Shown here: one piece after another, positions 1-10,906 of the stretch
Numbering within the stretch: position 1 is the first letter of the stretch
Layout: each line of letters opens with the position of its first letter
The notes under the pieces: model-generated
Told to the model about the DNA's origin: nothing
Databases searched by the model: none
Seen by the model: the letters and a program-made list of their open reading frames with translations, nothing else
Made by a program: the position numbers and the translations under genes
NCBI RefSeq assembly: GCF_047948215.1
Contig: NC_134458.1
Location: 140,414,536-140,478,535, forward strand
Length of the DNA: 64,000 nt
Source of the DNA: Lycorma delicatula
Lineage: Eukaryota; Arthropoda; Insecta; Hemiptera; Fulgoridae
Direction of reading: 5' to 3'

Positions 1-100
1 TCCTGACGCATATAAAATATTACAGTTACAAGTTTCACCAATCAGAGTTTCTTTCTCTGAGATTAATGATATCCATTATACTGTCAGTCCCTGATATGAA

Positions 101-202
101 CTGAGTGACACCGTCACTCAGTTCAGTGACACTGAACTGAGTTACTGACACTGAACCCAGTTAATTATTAATTAACTGGGTTAATTAATAATTAACCCAG
201 TT
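101..202. repeat. Cluster of four overlapping palindromes
   Basis: Four perfect inverted repeats lie end to end or overlapping: 101-121 (9-bp arms, 3-nt centre), 116-142 (13-bp arms around one A), 154-182 (14-bp arms around one T) and 174-202 (14-bp arms around one A). The last two share the AACTGGGTTAATTA unit and can fold in alternative ways. No ORF is associated. This may be the relic of a foldback element or a cruciform-prone site; the class is unknown. Confidence 0.75.
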
Positions 203-947
203 AATTATTTTGACTGGAAAATCAACAATTGGATACGCTTGATCAATTAATACGCTACAATGAACATGTGTTTCCTGCACAGCATTTCTATGCAGGAAAT
301 AAAAAGCAAAATTAAACTTTCACAATGCTCTTGACTAGAAGAACTGCAAGAAGGAATGGAACTAATTATTAGGGAGATAAAACAAGAAGTTTATAAAAAA
401 CCTATATGTATTAGAATTCGAGAACTTAGATTCTTTGTATTTATCAAATTACAGGCTAGAAAAAGAAATACATGATTTACGTAAATAAAATTATAAGCTA
501 AAAATTAAGTTGGATACTATAAAAATTACTCCAAATAAGCACAAAGGGAGACTTCTATTCTATATGTAAACATGTATGCATAAATTAGTAAATATTTTGT
601 ACGAGAATGTTTGTTTTCTTAATCAGTACTCACCATAACTTATAAAAACAATCTGTTATGTTCGATAATCTCCGTTATCTTCAGGATAGTGATCTTGAAA
701 AGTAGCCGAAATTAGACAGCTGAAAGCATCACATCCCGGCTTTCTTATTTATATGAAACATTATATAAATTAAATAAAATAAATAATTAGTTTGGCAACA
801 CTCGGAGGAAAAAGGGAATTTTCCACAGAGAAAAAGGGAATTTTTAAATGGCCGAGTGCGATACTAACGCTCCCTGTGATAGCAGGGGTTCTAGTGGTGC
901 AGTATGCTTACTTCCGTACTACTTAGATTTTTTAAAAATCGATATTT
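203..947. other. AT-rich intergenic DNA, nothing recognised
   Basis: No coding signal, RNA gene or clear repeat boundary is seen. A weak tRNA-like patch at about 849-897 was considered and rejected. Confidence 0.5.
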
Positions 948-2025
948 ATTGTGAAATTAATAAAGTATTATTACTTCCTTGTACGAAGTAAAGGAATTAT
1001 TGTGATCGCGAAAAATTTCGGTTTTCAGATTTCAACGGAAATATCAATTTTTACCATTCCTGAATTCATTCTGACTAGTTTCGGTGTGACGTCTGTACGT
1101 ACGTACGTATGTACCTCGCATAACTCAAAAACGATTAGCCGTAGAATGTTGAAATTTTGGATTTAGGACTGTTGTAACATCTAGTTTTGCAACTCTCCTT
1201 TTGATTGCAATCAACTAGACCAAAAGTGCCCAAAAAAGCCCCAAATGCAAAAAAATTGGATTTTGGATTTTTTCTTAACTGCAGTAATAAATAAGCTCTC
1301 ATTGAGAGTTTTTCAACGATATATCATAAATGGTACTTATTTTTACTGGTTCCAGAGTTATAACCAAATTAAATTTTAATTAATGAAAAATTTGGATCTT
1401 ACAAGGGGAAGGCACATCGGTTTGAATCCGACATCATATACATATATTTTTTTAACCTTTTTTTTTTATTTAAATATATTTATTTATTAATAATTATTAA
1501 CCTCTGTAAAAAAAAGTTACAATAAATAATTCAATAATAACAATAAAAAAAAAATATGAAAAATTAAAAATTAAAAATTCACAAGTTATTAGTGAAATAA
1601 AATTTTATGTACCTTTTATTTTAATTCAAAAATTGTTACAGTGGTTAATAATTTATTAATAAATCAATATGTTTAAATTAAAAAAAATGTATGTATATGA
1701 AGTCGGATTCGAATCGATGTGTCCATGTTTACAGATCCGACACTTTCTCATTTACACCACATAACTGCTTGAGCGACGTGAAACAAAATTAATATATGGA
1801 TTAATAATATAAAATGCTGATACGGACACCACATAAAAAAATGTGATGTAATATGGTGTCCACCACAATGCAATTGTGTAACTGTCCACTTTTAAAGAAC
1901 TGGAGGATCGTATCTCACGTTCAAATGAAATAAGTTTAAATGATGTGCAGCAAAAAATGTGTATATGTAATTTAATAGACGTATAAGGAAGTCATGTAGT
2001 GTCCACATCAATTTTTTTTTGAAGA
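948..2025 (+). repeat. Dispersed repeat, copy 1 (unclassified)
   Basis: This stretch recurs in inverse orientation at 42762-43412. Shared blocks in the same order include the start ACTTCCTTGTACGAAGTAAAG, the core with GACGTCTGTACGTACGTA, the CTGCAGTAATAA / CTCTCATTGAGAG block, and the end GGAAGTCATGTAGTGTCCAC. Copy 1 carries about 430 bp more than copy 2 in the 3' half, containing one arm of the foldback at 1394-1738. No protein is encoded. It may be a non-autonomous DNA element or a retroelement end; the class cannot be decided here. Confidence 0.7.
1394..1738. repeat. Foldback (inverted arms) inside dispersed repeat
   Basis: The left arm (about 1394-1510) and right arm (about 1636-1738) are imperfect reverse complements around an AT-rich loop. 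Each arm carries a tRNA B-box-like motif: GGTTTGAATCC on plus near 1419 and GATTCGAATCC on minus near 1710. The second copy of the repeat lacks the right arm, so that arm looks like a secondary inverted insertion. The pol III-like motif is suggestive only. Confidence 0.6.
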
Positions 2026-3637
2026 GATTTTGTTTTCTTTAAAAGACATGTAAGTACGTTTCTTTACAACAATTTAAGAATTGGATTTTATAGTTGCCAT
2101 TATTTTTTTATCCATTTTAATAGAATTTAGATTTTATCTCTGAAAATAGTTCGAATAACGTTTGAAAGTAAGTAAGTAGAGCTTTTTTTTTACCATCCTC
2201 CTAAAAGTAATATTCTAACACTAATAATCAAATATTCCAAATTATTTAAACAGAAACTAAAAATTTGTCAGAGATACTAATAATGAAAATTTAAGAAACT
2301 ATTCTTCCAGATTTCTCTTTAAAACATTTTCAAGAGGTTAAACTGAACAATTAAATCCCATAAATGATGTAAATATGTAACAAAATTATCATGTGAAATG
2401 CAAAATTTAACAGCAGAATTTTATCCATACATTTAGTTCAGAAATCGTTGAATAAATTTTGACTTTAAAAAGTTGAATATTGATTTGTTGAAATATAATT
2501 GTTTTCTTAAGCTTGAAAAACCATCATTTAAAAAGAGAGCTTAAAAATTTAATAGTTTAACTTTAAAGAAAAAAATTTTTCAGCTGTTGTAAATAAACTA
2601 ACTTTCTAAACTATAAAATATTTTATTCAGTCGATTTTTTAAATAGTATATTTTAATGAATTTATTATGTCCAGTCTAAGAAAAAAGAAAAAAATGAAAA
2701 ATGGGATAAGTCATGATCAATTCCTGTATAATATTAACGAATAATGAACAAAATACTTCCTAGTTATAATTTGCATTTATATTTATATTTTAGTTCTACT
2801 TACATATCCTAAAATATAACCCATTTTATAAATTAATTTATAGGTGCCCGCTCCTTTAACAGGTTTAGTTTTATCTTTAGCATTTCAACAGATAATGAAT
2901 TAATTTCTTATCAAGAAATTATCATTATCCCGTTAAAGTTGTGATTAATTGTGATTTAAAACATATCTTTACCTCATTAAAGGGTTCTAATTTCCTTCAT
3001 ATTTTATCCTTTATTTTTTATTCCGAAGTAAAACTATTTTTTTAGTCTGTAAGAAATACTTTTGATGTAGAACTATATCCTTCCACGTGTCTTGAGGAGA
3101 AGGTACGTAAGGATTTTCAATGTTCCAAGTGCAACATTTGAAATTATTTTTACACGGAAATTATGAAAGCTACTTAATGATATATACATTGGATAGAAGA
3201 AAAATTTCACTTCCAACAGTTTTTAACCCAACTTAGGCAGATTGTATGGGAAGAGAGGGACTCGGAAGAAGTGGGCCAGATTTAACAACCTAGGTGTGGG
3301 GCGGCGTTGCAAGTCAAGGTCAATTGCATCAATATGATTAGATACGAAAGCAAACAGTACCTCGTTCTACTACTTAAAGCCAATTCTATCGGTGAATAGT
3401 AATACTATTTATCTCTGAGTTAAGTTATGATAATTATGTGACGCAGCTTATGAGAGGGGTGTGAAATTGCCCAAGAAATTTTTTTTGTCAATTCTTTTCT
3501 GCATATCGTCATTTCTTATCTGGTATATCAGAAGCAGCACCCTACACAGTGCATTATATTTCATCAAATAACTATTTCCGTTGGTTTACGGTTTCTTGAT
3601 GTCGATTGTAATAATTTCAATACATTTACATTCAAAC
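2026..3637. other. AT-rich intergenic DNA, nothing recognised
   Basis: Only short frames on both strands. A more GC-rich patch at about 3230-3330 has no recognisable coding or repeat identity. Confidence 0.5.
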
Positions 3638-3650
3638 ATGTATAAGAACT

Positions 3651-3946
3651 TTTCTTTTTCCTGTTTAGCTTCCGGGAATTACCGTTCACGTATTACTTCA
3701 GAGGATGAATGAGGATGATATGTATGAGTGTAAATGAAGTGTAGTCCTGTACAGCCTCAGTTCGACCATTCCTGAGATGTGTGGTTAATTGAAATACAAC
3801 CACCAAAGAACACCGGTATCCACGATCTAGTATTCAAATCCGTATAAAAGTAACTGCCTTTACTAGGACTTGAACGCTGGAACTCTCGACTTCCAAATCA
3901 GCTGATTTGGAAAGACGCGTTCACCACTAGACCAACCCGGTAGGCT
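3651..3946 (-). mobile_element. tRNA-derived SINE, copy 1 (full length)
   Basis: Read on the minus strand, this starts with a tRNA-like head: A box TGGTCTAGTGG (plus 3924-3934) and B box GTTCAAGTCC (plus 3866-3875). A tRNA-unrelated body follows, ending in a purine-rich tail (pyrimidines at plus 3651-3660). It is bounded by a perfect 13-bp direct repeat ATGTATAAGAACT at 3638-3650 and 3947-3959, the mark of target-primed insertion. Related copies lie at 15927-16190, 56190-56452 and 59461-59752. This copy is the best preserved and probably the youngest. It has no coding capacity; mobility would depend on a partner LINE. Confidence 0.9.
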
Positions 3947-3959
3947 ATGTATAAGAACT

Positions 3960-5145
3960 GAGAATTGATATAATTATAAAAATTTAGTAACCTACATTTT
4001 AGTTTGGATGCGGTGATCTTACAAACTTTAATAAAAAACAATTGAGAGTGGAATGAGAGTTTTTTCGAAATTAATATTTTTCAGATTTTATATACGTACT
4101 ATAACAATTAGGAATTTAAATTATTGACTTTTTATTTTGCTAAATGTTTTTTTCTTTTTTACATTTATTGTTTATAATAGAATTGTAAACTTTTATTATA
4201 GAATAATAGAAGTTACTTATATTGATAGTCTATAAACTTATTAAATAAAATATTTTATTTAATACGTATACAAAACCACTTTCTACAGGATTACGTAAAA
4301 TTACGTTCATTTTTATTAATTAAAATTATTACATCTAGGGAAATTCGACTTCCAGTTATTATATTTTATTTACAATGATGCTGGTATACCTATTATACAC
4401 GCGCGTTTCTTTACTCATCAATGATATAGTCAAGTAAATAAATAATTTATTTCATTTTGTAGGTTATAAAAGTTAATTTTTAATTAATTAAAACTCAGCT
4501 AAGTGAACTAAGAAATATTTGTGGTAATAAAAAATGATTATGTGTTTTACAACAGTTTGTGTATTCTGAGAAAGCTTTTTTAATTCCCTTATTCTGTTGC
4601 AGAAATGGTAAATATTCTAGTCTACGACTAGCAGTAGTCTAATTAAGGAATGATTTTTATACGTTAACTGGATGTTTAGAATATTTTTTTTCTCCATATT
4701 TCAATTCAGAACACACAACTGTAAATAAAATTGATCAGCTGTAAATAAAATTTACAATGGAGGATCGATCACATTATTTAATTACTTTTCTGCAAACATT
4801 TTAATCTACGTTAGAAACACAGTCTTTGTATTCGTTTTTACTCAGTGATTCGAATTTAATAAAAGGTTTAGCCCATTCATTAGCAATGCATATAATTTTA
4901 CTGATGAGAAATGTCTTTAAAATCACACCGAAACATACGGGTACCAGAACAGAAATTTGTAGCGTAACGAAAAGGTCTATATCGTTCTGCCTTAATAACT
5001 CCCTAACTATTAGTCTCAGAGACGTAAATGCGGTGACATTTTATAACTTACATGATCAGTTCACCGATACGACTTTGAGTTTGCGTCACTGGCGAGCAGG
5101 TTGACGGGAAGGGAGCAGAGGGCAGATCAGCCAAAACTGTCGCTC
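3960..5145. other. Intergenic DNA upstream of a predicted promoter
   Basis: AT-rich to about 4800, then rising in GC towards 5150. A 92-codon open frame at 4826-5104 has no recognisable domain and lies just upstream of the predicted start site, so it is treated as non-coding. Confidence 0.4.
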
Positions 5146-5149
5146 TCGC

Positions 5150-5185
5150 TCATTTCTATTCAGTGTAGCTCACGACTTAGACGTG
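5150..5185 (+). promoter_or_regulatory. Predicted Inr + DPE core promoter
   Basis: TCATTT at 5150-5155 fits the insect initiator TCAKTY with A+1 at 5152. AGACGTG at 5179-5185 lies exactly at +28 to +34 and matches the downstream promoter element RGWYVT. No TATA box is evident about 30 bp upstream, the usual situation for DPE promoters. It would transcribe the plus strand, with the ORF at 5318 about 165 bp downstream. The motif match and spacing are seen directly; promoter activity is inferred. Confidence 0.5.
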
Positions 5186-5317
5186 ATAAAGTGGTTATTA
5201 GTGTGTTTATGTTTAGAATTGTTGAGATAGATCGATTTAACTAATGATATGTGTATTTTTATAATATTTACGTGTAAAAAATTAAAGTAAACATTAAAAA
5301 AAGTATGAAAATTCAAT

Positions 5318-5812
5318 ATGTCAGCCACAGCACGCGCAAAAGCAAGCCGGAAATATAAATTACGCACATTGTTGGAAAGGGGAGGTTATGAGCCACGCAA
5401 AAGTACCCCAATGTCCGGTGCCAAGCGGGCGAGACTGTTTCGGAAGCGTCGCAAAGCTGCAACAACGCGCTCAGTGAACGACGCTGACGATGCAAGCACC
5501 TCTATCGCTGCTTGTTGTGCCTTATGTTTCTTACTTCTCATATCACAGACCAGTGTTGGAGAAGTAACAAAATTGTCGTCAAATATTAGTCGAAATAAAT
5601 ATCATGTACCATTTAGTGTTTGTTTTATGTTAAAATTAAATTTAGTACGTAGTCATTTTCTTGTTTTTATTTCAATACAATACACTAAAAATGACTCGCG
5701 GACACAGACCGACCAATTTATTTGTAGAGTTGGCCAAATGAAGGAACTAAAATTTTCCATTGGAGAGTTTCAGTTTTGTTCAAAAAATACGATGGTGGTT
5801 CTCCCCATTTAA
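5318..5812 (+). CDS. Short basic ORF of unknown function, possible first exon
   Basis: A 164-codon open frame begins 165 bp after the predicted start site. Residues 1 to about 64 are rich in Arg, Lys, Ala and Ser and are encoded by DNA clearly richer in GC than its surroundings, which favours real coding sequence. After residue 65 the composition becomes that of AT-rich random DNA, so the true exon may end near 5500-5570; a weak GTAACA donor lies near 5567. The basic part contains an AKRARLFRKRRK-type stretch, loosely like the N-termini of some transposon-encoded proteins. No domain can be assigned. It could equally be a chance frame in a 5' exon. Confidence 0.3.
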   Translation: MSATARAKASRKYKLRTLLERGGYEPRKSTPMSGAKRARLFRKRRKAATTRSVNDADDASTSIAACCALCFLLLISQTSVGEVTKLSSNISRNKYHVPFSVCFMLKLNLVRSHFLVFISIQYTKNDSRTQTDQFICRVGQMKELKFSIGEFQFCSKNTMVVLPI

Positions 5813-6951
5813 CTCTACAGATAAGTTGATCGTTCTGTAGCTCGGAGGAACTTCATCCAAGATTTAACGTTTCACGTTAAACCAACGGCCGTGCGCCCCA
5901 ACTCAGCCCCACCCGATTTCTGTATGTCAATTTTTTAATTTCAAAGTCAGTTTAAAAATAACAAATATAAATTAATTGTTAATAAAAGGAAGTATATTTT
6001 TAATTAAATAGAGTAAATCCCCTGTTATCCGAAAAAGTAGGGGTCAGACCGATTTCGGATTGCCTGGATTTACTAATATAACAGTTTATTAAATATTTAA
6101 AGACATTACATAGTTAAAAGTAATAAAAATTAGATCTTTCCTTTTGTAAATACTATGCATAGACAATTAGCTTAAATATACTTTTAACAGTAATTTTTAT
6201 TTCAATTTTTTTTTCTGTTTGATGTCTTCCGGCAATTCAAGCCATCTTTTGGTTAATTGCACATCAGATGTCGATGAATTATAGCTTTTTCAGCAAACCT
6301 TAACAAAACTTGAAATATGAATAAGTATATGCGTGAAAGATTTCAACTCGTATCATTTAAACCACGGTAAGTATAAAATACATTTTGTTAAAGAATACAA
6401 TAGTAATTTCTTACCTCTAAAGCATTGAATACCTCCTCGGCTGTCACTGAGTCGTGGTATGAAACTTTTTCAACTACGATTGTGTCAACTACTGTTTCTT
6501 CTGTACGTAATACATCATTCTGTATCTTGATTATTAAAATTCCATTTTTCATCGTTAGAAATTACCTGTTACTGTACCATTTATTCTCAATGATATTTTA
6601 CTCAGGGATTTTTATTACCAACACTATATTTGTTTTCCATTTCTCTCGGTTTTAAAAATTCTGAAACAGTTATTATCTTCGGGAAATTTATCTAAAATTA
6701 ACACGTAGTAACAACCTACGATAATGTTTAAAAAGCAAAATATTTTGGATCAATGATTGCAACTGACTGCTAAAATTGTAGAGTGAGAATTCCACACCTA
6801 TTAAATTTTATATAAATATCAATAAATAATTTTACTTATTTCGTTTTTATAGGCAGCCCTTTACTAGTCAAAAACGTTTAAACACAAGGTATACATTTTT
6901 CGTTGATGTGTTTCAAATAAATTTTATGAATTCGTGCGCTTGCTTGCTTTG

Positions 6952-6990
<39 letters not shown>

Positions 6991-7236
6991 TTTTCAAAGA
7001 AGAGTTCATGGTAATGTACTTTTTGAAATATTTTTTGCTCAAGAATTTTTGAATTTACTAATAAACGAAAATTTAAAAATGAGCTTATAACTTTCAATTT
7101 TTTATCATTAGTTAACGCGCTTCCGTTTACACGACTAAACGAGCACATTTATAATACCACAGCCCGTTAAATTTAAGCTCTACTTCCAAAACATTTGCGC
7201 AATTATAGATTTTAAATTTACTTTTTCAATTGTGTC
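5813..7236. other. AT-rich DNA with one mini-MITE and a CA microsatellite
   Basis: Apart from the 63-bp hairpin at 6012-6074 and a CA repeat at about 6959-6989, nothing is recognised. The 60- to 76-codon frames here are AT-rich or read through the microsatellite. Confidence 0.5.
6012..6074. mobile_element. Minimal MITE / TIR-TIR hairpin, pogo/Tigger-like ends
   Basis: AGTAAATCC at the left end is matched by GGATTTACT at the right. The arms (about 22 bp each) contain the TTATCCGAAA / TTTCGGATTG pair around a short centre. The AAATCCCCTGTTATCCGA pattern resembles the terminal repeats of pogo/Tigger-type elements. It seems to be two termini almost abutting, with nearly all internal sequence lost. 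Confidence 0.5.
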
Positions 7237-7238
7237 TA

Positions 7239-7660
7239 CAGTGATTCACGAAAAATGTAACAAACTTTCAGGAATCTTCTACTAATGAAAATAAAAAAAA
7301 AGGTTCACATAAACGTAGGTTCGGAAATGGTTCGTTAGCGTGGACTACTATTCACAGTCTAGAGGTGTTAAATCAGCTGACCATGGAAACCAGTTGATAG
7401 GTCCGCCACGCCCAACCCACTTGTTTAAAATAGTTGCATTTAAATGTTGTTTAACTGCTAGAGAAAAGTGCGGAGTTTCCCATCCTGCTATAAAATCACT
7501 GCCTTCTTGTTATCAGAGAAACAATTTCCAATATATATGGCTAATTGTTCTGCAGAATGTCTGAGTATGAAGCACCCGAAACATTCTCATTGAAAATAAA
7601 GGTCCCAATATTTTGTTTCCTATAATAAAACATTTTGATATATTTTGTTTTTAATAAACT
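7239..7660 (-). pseudogene. Decayed Tc1/mariner-type transposase fragment with terminal repeat
   Basis: On the minus strand the C-terminal catalytic half of a transposase can be read through several stops and frameshifts: a QDG block (second catalytic Asp), then KWVGRGGPINW, then SADLTPLDC, matching the GRGGPVNWPPRSPDLTPLD signature of this family. It runs almost directly into a terminal sequence beginning CAGTGATTCACGAA at 7239, preceded by TA, the expected Tc1/mariner target. Internal sequence between the catalytic region and the TIR is lost. The terminal sequence is related to the arms at 17875-18615 and 27190-27725. Confidence 0.65.
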
Positions 7661-8429
7661 TTAGTGGGTTTTTCAATACGTCAGCTCAAAAGTGTATATA
7701 TACATATGTATATATATATATTTCACTTTCTCGTGGACACAATAACTGCCGTAATTTTGTGCCAATCACTTTCAAATTGATACGTAAAATATAACGACCT
7801 AAAATCTCGGTTGATTTCGTTAATAGGAAAATTTGGACCATAGGGGTGAAAATGGGAGGGCTTTTTCGAAAAATCAAAATATCGCTTTAACTTTCCTATT
7901 AAGTAAATTATCGAATTCGTTTAAAGTTCTTACTGTTCTTTGGATAAGGGCCTAAAACGTATTTAGGTAAAGTTTTTTGATATCACTAACCATTGGCTCA
8001 GGGGGTGGAAAAAATGGGATTTCGAAGACAAAAAAAAACATATCTCCCTTAATAGGCACAGTATCGAATCGGTTTAAAGTGGTCGTTAGTCCTCCAAACA
8101 TTACCTAAAGCTTTTATGACCAACCCTTAAAGCAAGGGATGACCAAAATGTTGCTGGAATTGTAAGAAGGTAGGCTTCTCGTATGCTAAATATGTGAAAC
8201 CTTTTTCACATGCAACCATTGTCGTATTGAGTAAATTTGAAGTTTTTCAGATATCTAATACTTCCTCATTTTGTTTTTTCTTCTTTCTTCGCTTTACTTG
8301 AGATTTCTTTTAGGTTTTATTTTTATTTTTTGAAACTTAGATACATCCACCAATAACCTAAATGTGTATCTCTTTCATGCAATCACGAGGAACACAAAAC
8401 TGAGACTGCTTCAGGTACTAGTCTTCTCA
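7661..8429. other. Non-coding DNA, probably an unclassified repeat
   Basis: A (TA)n stretch at about 7696-7722 is followed by around 500 bp of more mixed composition containing degenerate internal similarities (around 7850, 7910 and 8050). No protein is decodable and no second copy is seen in the window. Confidence 0.35.
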
Positions 8430-8870
8430 GTAGTCATGAACCGCGTTGAAAACTGGACTATCAAGGTGGAAGACCGGAATTGATTCATTCGAAATGTGAG
8501 CCTACAGATGAATATTCCGCGTCGCATGCACGGAAAAGAAGATGAACAACTCAATTATAAACGAGCTGGGTATACAGAGGCGAATGTCCGCAATTTGCTT
8601 CCAGCGCATTCTCCGCTTTTTCGGCCGTTTAGTCTTTAGGCCTTGCGAAAATCTTAGGAAGCTAATCATACAGGGAAAAATCGAGGGACGCAAGTCACAC
8701 AGAAGACCTCCGAAAAGATGCTGAATCAAATTGAAGAACCGATTGGAGAAACGTTAGGTTCACTGATTCGAATGGTAGGACCGTGAGCAATGGCGGAAAA
8801 TTGTCAGCGGGATATGAATCCGGTCGTCAGCTCTAAGACATGAGAGGAAGGATGGATGGCTGATCTCTTT
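8430..8870 (+). pseudogene. LINE reverse-transcriptase C-terminal fragment
   Basis: Conceptual translation with frameshifts gives the post-RT tail typical of many arthropod LINEs: a WTIKVEDR-like block, ELGIQRRMSAICFQRILRFFG, then GKIEGRKSHRRPPKR and a final LNQIEEPIGETLG segment. The middle part is open at 8542-8724. The RT core and endonuclease are absent, so this is a 5'-truncated, dead copy. It meets an oppositely oriented LINE piece at about 8870. Confidence 0.65.
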
Positions 8871-9640
8871 TATGTATAAAATTTGTATATCTTTAATTCC
8901 TTGAGCTATTTTTTGATCTGTTTATACCAAACTGATTTTTTTTTTTCATTAATAAAATTAGAAATGTTTTTTTGACAGTTTGTTACTGTTCATTCTATAT
9001 AGATGCTCATAGAATTTTATCCTTATTTTCCTCATTGTTGTTTCGTTATTTTCTATTTCTTGATATAAATTTTCCACTTTTCTTAGGTTAATACATTCTA
9101 TCCTCTTTACATTACTTCCATTTTCTGTTCTCTAGCTTTCATTCCTTCTGCTCCTACTACTGTTCCTTCTAGCTTTTCTACTCTTACTGGCGTTACTACT
9201 TCTCTGTTTGAATTTTTTACCCTTTTGATTGTTTTATTTTCTAATACTTTAATTTCTTTGCTTTTAATTTTAGTGTAGGACAGCCGTTCTGTTTTTTCAT
9301 ATGAAATCTGTAAACATTTGTAAACCTATTTTTTTTGCTTGTTTTTCTAAGATTTGTAGTTTTTGTTTTGTTTCTTCTGTTTTTGCTAAAAGTGATAAAG
9401 TATCTGCAACAGCCGAAATATAAATTTCAAGTACTTTAAATTTTGTTCCTGATTTTACCATTTTTGAAACGTTTAGGTTTTTAATTTTTTTTGTCTATTC
9501 TCTAATTATATTTTCAATGGGTGCATTTAAATATTCTTAGGGAAAGTCCATTGCCTCGCCTTACCTCGGTTTTAATTTCAAACTGATCTGGTAATTCACC
9601 TTGAAGTTTGACTTTTGAAAATGTTTCTGTCAATTTTTTT
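8870..9640 (-). pseudogene. LINE reverse-transcriptase fragment (minus strand)
   Basis: Reading the minus strand from 9640 down gives FEIKTEVRRGNGLS (RT block before the active site), then AVADTLSLLAKTEETKQKL, where the catalytic YADD motif has decayed to VADT. It ends with a RIKFYEHLYRMNSNKLSKK-like C-terminal tail near 8950. Frameshifts and stops are frequent. It meets the plus-strand LINE piece 8430-8870 tail to tail, so these are two separate insertions. Confidence 0.6.
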
Positions 9641-10906
9641 TTTAACTATATTTATTATTTTATTAATAATTCTATTTTTTTTTAAATTTGTCTATTTTAT
9701 ATATAAAATTAAATTACTATTAGAATATCCTGCAAAAATTAAGAACACATAAGAAATGTGTCTAAGAAAAATATGACCGTAATTAGGCGAAATCTCGAGA
9801 TACTGAGGGTGACCTTGCTGTACGGCCTCACCCCCTTGACCTTTTAAGTTGAAAATTTATTGGCATCAATGCCCCAAGTGTAGAGGTAATCTGACCAGGA
9901 TTAATTCTTTGGTTAAAATCGGTCGAGTAGTTCTGGAGATATAAGGTGATTTAGAGACCAACACCCCGAACGCAAACACGTACATACGAAGATCCGGAAA
10001 ATTTCCATCAGCGTTTTTGGGTTCCTTAGGTGGCAAAACGTAAAGATCTGGTGAAATTCGCATATGCCTACATTGGGCCGATTGCCATACTTTACATTCT
10101 ATAGTTATAGCTCTGCTATAGGAATAGACGGGAAAGTAAAAGACTATTTTTATATTTTAACAAATTAATTGTGCTGTTTGTTCTTTTTTTTGTAATTTAT
10201 TTTTTAAATAAATTAAAGACTTGCTTATTTGAAGTTAAGTAAGCAAGTTCTACTAACTTACTATCTAATTAGTATAGTCCTAATTTATTTTAAATATTCC
10301 ATTACGGTAATTTTCTTTTAAATTTTACCTTAAATTAGACGTAAATTTTCAACAGTTAAATTTATAGTTTTTCAAAATATTTAAACTACCATGATGTTTT
10401 ATTTTTACTCGACTACGTACATTTTGTGGAGTGGTAATGTGTTAAACACATTACCACCAGTACGTTTGTTTGTTCCTTTCCATATCTTTATTGAACCAAC
10501 CAATTACAACCAACTTTTGGGTATAACAGGTTTTCCTGGCTGGAAGTAACATAGGCTAACTTAAATTTTCTTATCTAGAAGAGAGGTAACGCTACACTGA
10601 GGAACAAAATTTAAAAATTACGTTATTCTCAGATTTTAATATTAATATTTGATAAAACGATAAAAAAGGAATACTTATCGAGCCTTGTGATTATTTCGAA
10701 AAAATTCATCGTTCTCGAGTTATAAACGGAAAATGTGCTCAGAAAAAGGAAGCAGAAATGTATCGCGGCTACACAAAATAAAAACTTAAATCAGTATCGT
10801 ACCTAGATGATTAGTATATTGAATGTTAAAGCTACGGAAACAACAAAAAACGCTAAATAAAATAATTATTAAGAAAAAAAATTCCGACTAATACTTGCAC
10901 ACATCT
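9641..10906. other. Non-coding DNA, including a possible unclassified repeat
   Basis: 9770-10140 is less AT-rich than its surroundings and has the look of an interspersed repeat; a 65-codon minus frame there is not protein-like. The rest is AT-rich with nothing recognised. Confidence 0.35.

Noticed and set aside
849..897. tRNA-like patch (TGGCCGAGTGC then GGGGTTCTAGTGG), resembling the A and B boxes of a Leu/Ser tRNA
   Set aside because: No paired acceptor stem and the second box is poor; at most a decayed tRNA-derived fragment.
4826..5104. 92-codon ORF upstream of the predicted start site
   Set aside because: Precedes the Inr, no recognisable domain, and the composition changes within it.
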